From: Chryseobacterium piscicola
GTDB taxonomy: Bacteria; Bacteroidota; Bacteroidia; Flavobacteriales; Weeksellaceae
Direction: 5' to 3'
NCBI RefSeq assembly: GCF_900156685.1
Contig: NZ_FTOJ01000005.1
Location: 124,001 to 188,000, forward strand
DNA: 64,000 nucleotides
Shown here: piece after piece, positions 24,560 through 32,589 of the stretch
Numbering within the stretch: the first letter of the stretch is position 1
How the letters are laid out: each line of letters starts with the position of its first letter
Notes under the pieces: model-generated
Told to the model about the DNA's origin: nothing
What the model saw: only the letters and a program-made list of their open reading frames with translations
The model's database searches: none
Position numbers and translations under genes: made by a program

Positions 24560-27500
24560 AAGCTGCTAACCCGGAGATTTCATTGACTCCGGCTAATTTT
24601 TTCAATTGTGGTACTAATGCAGTCATTAATTCATTTTCAATACGGCTGCGTTCTCTCCAACCTAAATCTAAAGGCTCTAATAAATCGGTCAACTTTTCTC
24701 CGTCAAAAATCATTCTGCTAATGATATCATCAACAAAATCTTTTAAGCTTGTTGTTTGTAAACCGTAGCTATGGGCAATTGTTGCTAATTCTTTATTGTA
24801 TTTGTTGTCTTTAAAAGTTTCGTAACCTTTTCGAAGCTCCTCCTCGCTTTGTCCTACGCTCCAATCTAAACTATCAATGTATTCGGACATATCTTCCTCT
24901 TCATCCATTAAGTTGGAGTTTGATTTGAGCAAACTTTTGATTTCCTCTTTGGTCATTTTTTGCTTGCCCGGTTTTTTACCTAAATTTTCAGCAGTTAATT
25001 TAATTATGTAGTCATAATCAATAATTGCAGAAGCAAATAATACGAACTCAAAATCAAGTTGTTGTATTTCTTCGGGAGCATTGTCGCCCTCTTGTTGCTG
25101 AATTTTCCGCAATTGTTTCGCTGTTTCTATGTAAGAGCTTCGGAATTCCTGCAGTTTATCTGTAGGTAAAATTTGCTCAATGATATTTTTTTGCTCATCA
25201 TTCAAATCGGTATATTGATTGAGTTGGGTTTTTAGTTTTTGAATTTCTTTAAAGTTCTTAATAAATGTAATCCGTGCCGCATCACCCTTTAATCCATATA
25301 CTTCATGCGGTTCACAAACCAAATTTTGATTCTGCATAAAATTACCAAGCTTTTCAACTGCCTCTTTGTATTGATTAATTACAATAGGAGCAGGGTCAAC
25401 CATCCAGATTTCTTTAGCTTTGCTATCATCTTTTATACCAGAAAACAAGGTAATTGCTTGGTTCACTGATTCTTGTTGTGAACGAAAATCCAAAATATTG
25501 CCATAAGGTTTACTATCATTCAGCACACGATTTGTACGTGAAAAGGCTTGAATCAAACCGTGGTATTTTAGATTTTTATCAACATACAAAGTATTAAGAT
25601 ACTTTGAATCAAAGCCTGTTAAAAGCATATCGACCACAATGGTAATATCAATTTTATTTTTGTGAGCATATTCTTTATTACTATACTTGTGGTCTTTAAT
25701 TCTACGTTGAACATCTTGATAATACAAATCAAATTCATTAAAAGTATGATTCGTGTTGAATTGCTTATTGTAATCTGCAATAATCTCCATTAATGCAGAT
25801 TTCTTTTCTTCAGGGTTTTGTTTATTATCTTCTCTTTCTTGTGTTAAATCTTCTTGAAGTTGCTTTACATCCGCTGCATTTTTCTGACTTTTTGGGTCAC
25901 CTTCTTTTGCAATTAATTGTGCTGGTGGCGAAAAAACACAGGCAATATTAAGCGGAACAAAATCGTGTCCTTCGACTTCGCTTAGGATACGCTTCTTTTC
26001 TTGAATGTTTTTAAACAAACGATAATATTCTATTGCGCTACTGATAGAAGACGTTGCCAAAATAGCATTGAATTTTCGTTGGTTAGTAGCAGCATTATGT
26101 TTTGTCAAAATAGCTTCTACAATAGCTTGTTGAGAAATGGCTTCGCCTGGCTTTGGATTTTGTTCTCCATTTCCTTTGAAATAATCTATATGAAATTTTA
26201 ATACATTCCTATCGTCAATAGCGTTTGTTATAGTATAAGCGTGTAATTCCTGTTGAAAAATATCTTTGGTTTCTTTGTATTTTGCCTCTTCTCCGTTTCG
26301 CTGAATGTAAGTCGAATTTTTCTCGAATATGGGAGTTCCGGTAAAGCCAAATAATTGAGCTTTTGGAAAAAAGTTACGAATGGCTTTGTGATTATCGCCA
26401 AATTGGGAACGATGACATTCGTCAAAAATAAAAGCAATTCGTTTATTGGCTAATGGCTGTAAACGCTCCTTGTAATTTTTCTTTTGCGAACCATCTAACG
26501 CCAAACCTAATTTTTGAATTGTAGTTACAATTACTTTATCCGCATAATCAGTTGATAGTAATCTCCTTACCAAAGTTTCGGTATTGGTGTTTTCTTCTAC
26601 ACTTCCTTCCTGAAATTTGTTAAATTCTTCACGGGTTTGGCGGTCAAGATCTTTTCTGTCAACCACAAACAAACATTTTTCAATATCTGGATTATCTTTG
26701 AGTAGAGTAGAAGCCTTGAAAGAAGTCAATGTTTTTCCACTTCCTGTAGTATGCCAAATGTAACCATTCCCACGGTTTTCTTCTATACAATTTACAATAC
26801 GTTTTACAGCATAAATTTGATAAGGGCGCATTACCAATATCTTCTGCTCACTTTCAACCAAAACCATATATTTACTCACCAATTCACCTAAAGTACATTT
26901 GCTAAGAAACTTCTCAGTAAAATTTGCTAAGTCTTTTATTGGTTTATTCCTTTCATCTGCTAGTTCATAGACAGGTAAAAATTGTTCATCAGCATTGAAT
27001 TGAAAGTGTTGGTTTTTATTGTTGGCAAAGTAGTAGGTATTGCTTCTGTTGCTTACGATAAAAAGCTGCATAAAACAAAGTAAAGAGTTTCCATATCCAT
27101 TCCCTTGTTCATTTTTATAGTCAACAATTTGCTGCATTGCTTTTCTAGGTGAAATGTCTAATTTTTTCAATTCGATTTGAGCAATAGGTAAACCGTTTAT
27201 CAACAAAATAACGTCGTATCGATGATGGCTGTTTTCCGTATTTGTTCGCAATTGACTAATAACTTCAAAATCATTTTTACACCAATCCTTTATATTTACT
27301 AATGTGTAATGTAAAGGTGTACCGTCTTCACGCTGAAAATATTGTTTTTCACGTAAAATTTTAGAAGCTGAAAAAACATCTGGACTGATAATTTCTTCTC
27401 TAAGTCTTAAAAACTCAGAATCTGTCAAATGGACACGGTTAAGTTCCTCAAATTTGTTTCTAAAGTTTTGCTCTAACGATTTTCTGTCAGTTATTTCTGG

Positions 27501-27569
27501 ACGGTAGATGTATTTTAAATCAATTAACTTCTGTATTAAAGCGTTTTCAATTTCAGATTCTTTTGTCAT
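24552..27569 (-). CDS. hsdR: Type I restriction endonuclease/translocase subunit HsdR
   Basis: 1005 aa from MTKESEIENALIQKL. ATP-dependent DNA translocase and nuclease of the RM complex. The N-terminal PD-(D/E)xK nuclease domain includes RYDVILLINGLPIAQIELKK (Asp, Glu, Lys). The SF2 helicase motor follows, with Walker A HTTGSGKT, the DECH box FIFDECHRSQFGD, FTGTP, and motif VI-like QAFSRTNRV. The C-terminal helical domain (about 760-1005) contacts the MTase. It appears intact, first in the operon, starting about 220 bp inside attR. Confidence 0.96.
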   Translation of the reverse strand: MTKESEIENALIQKLIDLKYIYRPEITDRKSLEQNFRNKFEELNRVHLTDSEFLRLREEIISPDVFSASKILREKQYFQREDGTPLHYTLVNIKDWCKNDFEVISQLRTNTENSHHRYDVILLINGLPIAQIELKKLDISPRKAMQQIVDYKNEQGNGYGNSLLCFMQLFIVSNRSNTYYFANNKNQHFQFNADEQFLPVYELADERNKPIKDLANFTEKFLSKCTLGELVSKYMVLVESEQKILVMRPYQIYAVKRIVNCIEENRGNGYIWHTTGSGKTLTSFKASTLLKDNPDIEKCLFVVDRKDLDRQTREEFNKFQEGSVEENTNTETLVRRLLSTDYADKVIVTTIQKLGLALDGSQKKNYKERLQPLANKRIAFIFDECHRSQFGDNHKAIRNFFPKAQLFGFTGTPIFEKNSTYIQRNGEEAKYKETKDIFQQELHAYTITNAIDDRNVLKFHIDYFKGNGEQNPKPGEAISQQAIVEAILTKHNAATNQRKFNAILATSSISSAIEYYRLFKNIQEKKRILSEVEGHDFVPLNIACVFSPPAQLIAKEGDPKSQKNAADVKQLQEDLTQEREDNKQNPEEKKSALMEIIADYNKQFNTNHTFNEFDLYYQDVQRRIKDHKYSNKEYAHKNKIDITIVVDMLLTGFDSKYLNTLYVDKNLKYHGLIQAFSRTNRVLNDSKPYGNILDFRSQQESVNQAITLFSGIKDDSKAKEIWMVDPAPIVINQYKEAVEKLGNFMQNQNLVCEPHEVYGLKGDAARITFIKNFKEIQKLKTQLNQYTDLNDEQKNIIEQILPTDKLQEFRSSYIETAKQLRKIQQQEGDNAPEEIQQLDFEFVLFASAIIDYDYIIKLTAENLGKKPGKQKMTKEEIKSLLKSNSNLMDEEEDMSEYIDSLDWSVGQSEEELRKGYETFKDNKYNKELATIAHSYGLQTTSLKDFVDDIISRMIFDGEKLTDLLEPLDLGWRERSRIENELMTALVPQLKKLAGVNEISGLAAYE

Positions 27570-27595
27570 ATGGAAAAGCATATTATCACTTACTC

Positions 27596-27603
27596 CAAAT
27601 TTA
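27596..27603 (-). promoter_or_regulatory. -7 element for the hsdR operon
   Basis: On the minus strand TAAATTTG fits TAnnTTTG 26 bp before the hsdR ATG; no TTG is found at the expected -33 distance. Further upstream, TTTTGCA (27658-27664) and TGCAAAA (27688-27694) form an inverted repeat that could be an operator. The rest of this intergenic stretch holds the right arm repeats, a terminator and tRNA-Ser. Confidence 0.4.
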
Positions 27604-27720
27604 TAAAAAATCGAATTAGCGATGAAATTAGTTTAATTTTAAATTGGGATAGTATTATTTTGCATACGATCAACACTATACCCATTGTGCAAAAAATTAT
27701 GTAGGGCATAAACTTGTAAA

Positions 27721-27741
27721 TTAGCACCTAATTTAGCACCT
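27721..27741 (+). repeat. Right arm-type repeats (two tandem copies)
   Basis: TTAGCACCTAA (27721-27731) and TTAGCACCT (27733-27741), 12-bp period, same orientation as the pair at 13053-13075. They lie 44 bp inside the right attachment core. Probable integrase arm-binding sites. Confidence 0.72.
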
Positions 27742-27749
27742 GTAAAAAT

Positions 27750-27782
27750 AAAACGCTGTAAATTAGTTATTTACAGCGTTTT
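27750..27782 (-). terminator. Element-supplied terminator for tRNA-Ser
   Basis: Perfect 14-bp arms AAAACGCTGTAAAT (27750-27763) and ATTTACAGCGTTTT (27769-27782) with a 5-nt loop, 3 nt from the tRNA 3' end. Read leftward it continues into TATTTTTA. It replaces the chromosomal terminator displaced to 12896-12920. Confidence 0.8.
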
Positions 27783-27784
27783 TT

Positions 27785-27807
27785 GCAGAGAGGAAGGGAT
27801 TCGAACC
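27785..27807. repeat. Right attachment site (attR), within tRNA-Ser
   Basis: The 15-bp identity with 12922-12936 is followed by three mismatches and a shared GAACC. It covers the acceptor 3' strand and half of the T-arm of tRNA-Ser. The tRNA sequence here is the complete, presumably functional one. Confidence 0.8.
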
Positions 27808-27872
27808 CTCGATACAGTTACCCGCATACTACCTTTCCAGGGTAGCTCCTTCAACCACTCGGACACCTCTCT
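27786..27872 (-). tRNA. tRNA-Ser (anticodon GGA), integration target
   Basis: 87-nt class II tRNA on the minus strand. The 5' AGAGAGG pairs with 3' CCTCTCT, discriminator G. The anticodon stem CTACC/GGTAG encloses loop CTGGAAA, anticodon GGA. A long variable arm and T-loop TTCGAAT are present. CCA is not encoded. The element lies immediately 3' of it. Confidence 0.96.
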
Positions 27873-27919
27873 ATTTTGAAGACTGCAAAAGTACGGTATT
27901 TTATTGAATTTACAAATTC

Positions 27920-28945
27920 TTAATCTCCAGATTCACTTATTTCTCCACAAATATTTCTCGAAAAATTATCTGCGAAACTCCCTTTGTAATTTGAATTGCC
28001 AATTAAATGCATTGCTTTTGTAATAGCTGCTTCAGCAGTCATATCCCGTCCACTGATGGCGCCAATTTTCACAAAAATATTACTATTCTCATATTTGCCA
28101 AACGATATTCCACCTGAAATGCACTGACTTACTACTACGATTTCAGTTCCGTTATTTTTGATTTGTTGTAATGTTTTCAACGTATTTTCACTGCTGAAAA
28201 TCGTTCCCGAACCAAAAACCTGCAAAATCAATACTTTCATTTTAGGAATTTCTTTAAAATGATTCAGTTTCATCCCCGGGAAAATTCTCCAGAATAATAC
28301 ATCTTCTGAAATATGTTCATCTACATGAAATTCAATTTTCTCATCGCAACGGAAAAGATTGTCTTTTTCAATTTTCAAATGAACTCCAGATTGTCCTAAA
28401 ATAGGGTAGTTTGGACTAGAATAGGCGTCAAAATACTCCGCAGAATATTTTAAAGTACGGTTTCCTCTCAATAATTTATATTCGAAATAAATCGCAACTT
28501 CCTGAATCACCGCTTCGTTTTGTTCATATAAACTCGCGTAATACAAACTCGTTAGAAGATTTTCTTTAGCATCCGTTCTTAGGTCGCCGATAGGAAGTTG
28601 GGAGCCGGTAAGAATCACAGGTTTCTTTAAACCTTTCAGCATAAAACTCAATGCAGATGCGGTGTAAGACATGGTGTCTGTTCCGTGAAGAATCAAAAAT
28701 CCGTCATATTTTTTATAGTTGTCAGAAACCAAATTGGCAATCATTCTCCATTCTTCTGGCCCCATGTCGGAAGAGTCCAGCGGCTGCGCAAAAGGATGTA
28801 CAAAAACTTCACATTCCATGAGCTTCATTTCGGGCATTTTCTCAAAAATATTTCCAAAATCAAAGGCACGAAGGCTTCCGGTTTCGTAATCTTTTTCCAT
28901 ACCAATTGTTCCACCGGTATAAATGAGAAGGACTTTTCGCTTCAT
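27920..28945 (-). CDS. ansA: Type I L-asparaginase
   Basis: 341 aa, no signal peptide, so cytosolic. Hydrolyses L-asparagine to aspartate and ammonia. First catalytic Thr in VLLIYTGGTIGM (about residues 4-15); second catalytic Thr in GFLILHGTDTMSYTASAL (HGTDT, about 85-89); Lys of the second triad in DLRTDAKEN (about 119-127). PVILTGSQLP is also diagnostic. It is divergent from the TrmH-family methyltransferase. A TAATTTTG -7 motif lies on the minus strand at 29002-28995. Confidence 0.93.
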   Translation of the reverse strand: MKRKVLLIYTGGTIGMEKDYETGSLRAFDFGNIFEKMPEMKLMECEVFVHPFAQPLDSSDMGPEEWRMIANLVSDNYKKYDGFLILHGTDTMSYTASALSFMLKGLKKPVILTGSQLPIGDLRTDAKENLLTSLYYASLYEQNEAVIQEVAIYFEYKLLRGNRTLKYSAEYFDAYSSPNYPILGQSGVHLKIEKDNLFRCDEKIEFHVDEHISEDVLFWRIFPGMKLNHFKEIPKMKVLILQVFGSGTIFSSENTLKTLQQIKNNGTEIVVVSQCISGGISFGKYENSNIFVKIGAISGRDMTAEAAITKAMHLIGNSNYKGSFADNFSRNICGEISESGD

Positions 28946-29029
28946 TTTTTAATTTAAATTAAAGATTTTGAGTTTCTTTTCAGGTTCAGAATTTCAAAAT
29001 TACGTTAATTTGCAAAGATTTGAAAATAG

Positions 29030-29692
29030 ATGGAAGAATTAGCGAAAACTTACGAGTATTTAAAACAGTTTTTAACGGAAGAAAGATTGAGAAAGATAGA
29101 ACATTTTGCTCCGGAAAGTTCAGATTTTGTGCTTCCAGTTTTAGAAGATGTGTATCAATTCAGAAATGCTGCTGCCATTGTAAGATCTGTGGAAGCTTGT
29201 GGTTTTCATAAAGTAGTGGCTTTGCAGGAAGAAAATAATTTTGAGCCGAATTTGAAAGTCACGAAAGGTGCAGACACTTGGGTTGAAGTAGAAAAACTTC
29301 CCCGAAATATGGAATCTTTTCAGAAAATTAAAGATAGAGGCTATAAAATCGTTGTTGTTTCGTTGGAAAATAATGCCAAAATGCTTCCAGAATATGAAAT
29401 TACAGAACCCATTGCTCTTGTTTTCGGAACCGAGATGGAAGGTGTTTCTCAGGAAATTTTAGATTTTGCTGATGAAACTTTAGCCATCCCAATGTATGGT
29501 TTTACAAGAAGTTTTAATGTTTCTGTTGCTGCCTCTATTTGTATGTATGAGCTAAAGCAAAAGCTTATGAAATCTACTATTGATTATAAACTGAATGAAG
29601 AAAAATTGCTGAAAATGAAAATTCGGTGGGCAGTGAATTCTATAAAAAGTGGTAAGCAGATTTTAGCGAAGTATTTAAGAGAAAATTCATGA
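29030..29692 (+). CDS. TrmH/SpoU-family RNA methyltransferase
   Basis: 220 aa. SpoU-class 2'-O-ribose methyltransferase with a trefoil-knot AdoMet site. Motif 1 is the N-terminal YQFRNAAAIVRSVEACGF, motif 2 LVFGTEMEGVS and motif 3 AIPMYGFTRSFNVSVAAS, the last two forming the knot. A positively charged C-terminal helix (KLLKMKIRWAVNSIK) extends it, as in TrmH, so tRNA guanosine-18 is the likeliest target; an rRNA target cannot be excluded. It is followed 9 nt later by a lipoprotein gene. Confidence 0.85.
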   Translation: MEELAKTYEYLKQFLTEERLRKIEHFAPESSDFVLPVLEDVYQFRNAAAIVRSVEACGFHKVVALQEENNFEPNLKVTKGADTWVEVEKLPRNMESFQKIKDRGYKIVVVSLENNAKMLPEYEITEPIALVFGTEMEGVSQEILDFADETLAIPMYGFTRSFNVSVAASICMYELKQKLMKSTIDYKLNEEKLLKMKIRWAVNSIKSGKQILAKYLRENS

Positions 29693-29701
29693 TTTCATTC
29701 A

Positions 29702-30361
29702 ATGAAAAACATAATACTGTTGATTGGTTTATTTTTTATCTTTTCCTGTCAAAAAGAGAAAAAATCAAAACTTGTTGTTCCCAAAATCATACAAGATTCT
29801 TCATTAATTTCGAAGAATAAAGAAGATAAACTATCTGACGAAGAAATTTTAAAAATTCAGAAAGAAGAAGAGAAAGAAAGGTCACAAATTGTAAGAAAAT
29901 ATACTCTTTCAAAAAAAGGAAACGGTTTTGAATACAAGGTTTTCTGCGAAGAAGAGAAAAGTGGGATGATCAATTTTACAAAAGTAAATATTTTGAAATC
30001 CGGCAAATTATTTCAACAACTAAAAATTGATAAAGATTCTACACTTGTATTTCATGACTACGAAGTCGATTTTTCTTGTAATGAAGATTGGAATTTTGAT
30101 GCCTATAATGATTTTAAACTGATTAATCGGGTAGGAATGGTCGATCAGTCGTACTATTTATGGCTTTATGATAAAAATTCTGGAAAGTATAAATTTTCAC
30201 CCTCTTTTAGTAAAATTATAAATCCAGTTGCAAATAAAAAGAGTAAAGAAATTACATCAAGTTACCACGCAGGTCCTGTTACGTATTACTATTTTACGTA
30301 TGAATTCAAAAAAGGTAAGTTTGTACAAACAAAGGCTGAGGTAGAGGGTGAAGGTGATTAA
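29702..30361 (+). CDS. Lipoprotein of unknown function
   Basis: 219 aa with signal and lipobox FSC (Cys16, MKNIILLIGLFFIFSC). A charged linker (about 17-65) precedes a globular, Tyr-rich region (about 70-219) with strands such as KGNGFEYKVFCEEEKSGM and VTYYYFTYEFKKGKF. No family recognised. Its TAA overlaps the stop codon of the convergent rsmE gene by 3 nt. Confidence 0.65.
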   Translation: MKNIILLIGLFFIFSCQKEKKSKLVVPKIIQDSSLISKNKEDKLSDEEILKIQKEEEKERSQIVRKYTLSKKGNGFEYKVFCEEEKSGMINFTKVNILKSGKLFQQLKIDKDSTLVFHDYEVDFSCNEDWNFDAYNDFKLINRVGMVDQSYYLWLYDKNSGKYKFSPSFSKIINPVANKKSKEITSSYHAGPVTYYYFTYEFKKGKFVQTKAEVEGEGD

Positions 30362-31053
30362 ATCATCTTCTCATAATTCCACGCAGCAACAAAAACTCCG
30401 GCCGTTTCCGTTCTCAATCTTTGGTTTCCGAGAGAAACTGCTTTAATTCCTTTTTCAGCTAAAAACAAAATTTCTTTATCTGAAAAATCTCCTTCTGGAC
30501 CGATCAGAAATGTGTAGCTTTCTAGTTTTGGAATTTCATTTAAATTAATTCTTTCTAAATTTTCGTTGCAGTGCGCTACAAAAGTAGTATCAGAATTTAC
30601 ATTTTTTAGAAAATCAGGAAGTTTAACCAAATCATTAATAATTGGAAAATGAAATCTCAGGCTTTGTTTTGATGCAGCAATCGCCTGTTTTTTTATTTTA
30701 TCAATGTTTAAATTTTTACGCTCTGTTTTTTCGGTTTGAAGAAGGGTAATTTCAGAGATTCCCATTTCAACGGCTTTTTCAACAAAAAATTCAATACGGT
30801 CAATGTTTTTAGTTGGAGCAATCGCAATGTGAAGTTTCGTACTGAAATCTGCAGTTCCCGTTTTGATCTCGGTTACCTCAATTCCTGCTTTTTTACCTTC
30901 AATAATTAATTTTCCGGAAGCCACATTTCCTTTTCCATCGGTTATATGAATTTGCTCGCCATCTTTCATCCGAAGAACTTTTACGATGTGTTGCTGTTCT
31001 TCTTCGTTGATGAGTGCTTTTCCGTTATCTATTTCGCCAAAAAAAAGTTTCAT
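30358..31053 (-). CDS. rsmE: 16S rRNA (uracil-1498-N3) methyltransferase
   Basis: 231 aa. Methylates U1498 in the decoding region of 16S rRNA using AdoMet. An N-terminal PUA-like domain (EQQHIVKVLRMKDGEQIHITDGKG) precedes a SPOUT knot with PTKNIDRIEFFVEKAVEMG, IGPEGDFSDKEI and SLGNQRLRTETA, all RsmE signatures. It converges with the lipoprotein gene and is transcribed away from a small unknown gene. Confidence 0.94.
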   Translation of the reverse strand: MKLFFGEIDNGKALINEEEQQHIVKVLRMKDGEQIHITDGKGNVASGKLIIEGKKAGIEVTEIKTGTADFSTKLHIAIAPTKNIDRIEFFVEKAVEMGISEITLLQTEKTERKNLNIDKIKKQAIAASKQSLRFHFPIINDLVKLPDFLKNVNSDTTFVAHCNENLERINLNEIPKLESYTFLIGPEGDFSDKEILFLAEKGIKAVSLGNQRLRTETAGVFVAAWNYEKMI

Positions 31054-31099
31054 ATTTAGATATTTCGAGCTTGCTTAAATTTTTTAAATAAATGATTTT

Positions 31100-31510
31100 T
31101 TAAAATGCAATTTCATTATCACTCAAAAATGCTACTCCGGTTTTTATTGTTGTATAAATATCGCCTTCACAATCTCTGTATGAGCAAGTGTAGATTTCTT
31201 CAATCCAACTATTATTCATGAAAATCAAATTCAAATATTCGTTTTTCCTTAAATTGTTTTTGATAGATAAATAATCTCCCTCTTTTGGCTCAAAATCAAA
31301 GCTGAAGACATTTTCAGCATTAATTTTTTCAATAATTTCTTCCTTTATATTCTGAATAAATCCTGTTTCTGAACTTATCATTAGATAATCTTCTCCTTCC
31401 GGTGCTACCGTAACTTCATTTTTTCCTGTCACAGTTTCCAAAACCCAATAATATTTTGAGTTTTTTTTAGATTGTGTTCCCAGTACTTTTTCTTCTAATA
31501 ATATTTTCAT
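31100..31510 (-). CDS. Conserved-looking unknown protein
   Basis: 136 aa, cytosolic, rich in Glu and Asn, predicted mixed alpha/beta (KYYWVLETVTGKNEVTV, NLIFMNNSWIEEIYTCSYR). No signal or transmembrane segment. Not recognised. It lies between tsaD and rsmE on the same strand with gaps of about 50 nt each side, so it may belong to a tsaD-x-rsmE transcription unit. Confidence 0.6.
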   Translation of the reverse strand: MKILLEEKVLGTQSKKNSKYYWVLETVTGKNEVTVAPEGEDYLMISSETGFIQNIKEEIIEKINAENVFSFDFEPKEGDYLSIKNNLRKNEYLNLIFMNNSWIEEIYTCSYRDCEGDIYTTIKTGVAFLSDNEIAF

Positions 31511-31568
31511 TTGTAGATGTTATTTTAAGTCTTTGTTTTATTTTTAAGTAATAATTTCAAAAAAAAAA

Positions 31569-32585
31569 TTACAAATCGTATTTTGAAATCGCTGTAGTTC
31601 TCAAATCAGTAAACTCTCCTCTTTCAAATTTCAATTGAGCTACCATTGCAATCATTGCGGCATTATCAGTTGTGTATTCGAATTTCGGGATGTAAATATT
31701 CCAGCCTAGTTTTTCATGATTGTCCTGCATTACTTTTCTTAAAGCGGAATTGGCGGAAACTCCACCTGCAATGGCAACGTCTTTTATATTTAGATCTTTC
31801 GATGCCTTCTGCAATGTATTGATCAAAATTTCAACGATACATTTTTGTACCGAAGCACAAAGATCATTCATGTTTTCTTTAATAAAATTAGGGTTTTTCT
31901 TCACTTCTTTCTGAATGAAGTACAAAACCGAAGTTTTTACACCGCTGAACGAGTAATCATAATTTTCAAGCCGTGGTTTATTAAACTGAAATGCATTAGG
32001 ATTTCCTTCTTTTGCCAATTGATCAATAATTGGTCCTGCAGGATAATCTAGATTTAATATTTTTCCTATTTTATCAAAAGCTTCACCGGCTGCATCGTCT
32101 ATAGATTTTCCGATGATTTCCATTTCAAAATAATCTTTTACCAAAACAATCATGGTGTGTCCGCCGCTTACGGTAAGACACAAAAACGGAAACGGAGGAG
32201 GTGTAGGATTGGCATCGTCTATGAAATGTGCAAGAATATGTGCCTGAAGATGATTTACTTCTATCAAAGGTACGTTCAGGCTCATGGCTAAAGACTTTGC
32301 AAAAGATGTACCCACAAGTAGCGAACCCAAAAGTCCAGGACCTCTAGTGAATCCTATGGCAGAGATTGCATTTTGTTGTATATTTGCTTTGACGAAAGAT
32401 TTTTCAACAACAGGAATAATGTTTTGCTGATGTGCTCTGGAAGCGAGTTCCGGAACTACACCGCCATATTCATTGTGAATTTCCTGATTGGCTGCAATGT
32501 TGGAGAGAATGGTATTTCCTTTGATAATCGCTGCTGAAGTGTCGTCGCAAGACGATTCGATACCTAAAATAATAGAGTCGCTCAT
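31569..32585 (-). CDS. tsaD: tRNA N6-adenosine threonylcarbamoyltransferase
   Basis: 338 aa from MSDSIILGIESSCDDT. Transfers the threonylcarbamoyl group to A37 of ANN-decoding tRNAs, with TsaB and TsaE. ASKHA-fold hallmarks are GIESSCDDTSAA at the N-terminus, the metal-binding HxxxH in VNHLQAHILAHF, CLTVSGGHTMIV, DDAAGEAFDKIG, and the closing TTDNAAMIA. The start at 32585 lies 4 bp from the divergent tamB start. Minus-strand TAACTTTG (32601-32594) with TTG at 32627-32625 (23-bp spacing) inside tamB would give a nearly leaderless mRNA. Confidence 0.95.
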   Translation of the reverse strand: MSDSIILGIESSCDDTSAAIIKGNTILSNIAANQEIHNEYGGVVPELASRAHQQNIIPVVEKSFVKANIQQNAISAIGFTRGPGLLGSLLVGTSFAKSLAMSLNVPLIEVNHLQAHILAHFIDDANPTPPPFPFLCLTVSGGHTMIVLVKDYFEMEIIGKSIDDAAGEAFDKIGKILNLDYPAGPIIDQLAKEGNPNAFQFNKPRLENYDYSFSGVKTSVLYFIQKEVKKNPNFIKENMNDLCASVQKCIVEILINTLQKASKDLNIKDVAIAGGVSANSALRKVMQDNHEKLGWNIYIPKFEYTTDNAAMIAMVAQLKFERGEFTDLRTTAISKYDL

Positions 32586-32589
32586 CATA

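Larger units (their letters stand above)
12922..27807. mobile_element. Integrative mobilizable element at tRNA-Ser(GGA), about 14.9 kb
   Basis: Bounded by tRNA-derived direct repeats at 12922-12944 and 27785-27807, with tandem 12-bp-period repeats just inside both ends. A tyrosine integrase is at the left end. It carries a replication module (initiator, iterons, DnaA box), a toprim protein, a small charged protein, a candidate oriT and a probable relaxase, but no type IV secretion genes, so transfer would need a helper. The cargo is two unknown genes and an hsdR/S/M operon with a PrrC-like gene. The tRNA stays intact at the right end. Confidence 0.85.

Noticed and set aside
27658..27694. Inverted repeat TTTTGCA...TGCAAAA as a third recombination site
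   Set aside because: Only 7 bp, not repeated at the left end; mentioned as a possible operator only.
32488..32589. N-terminal extension of tamB
   Set aside because: Antisense to conserved tsaD coding sequence and adds no signal or domain.
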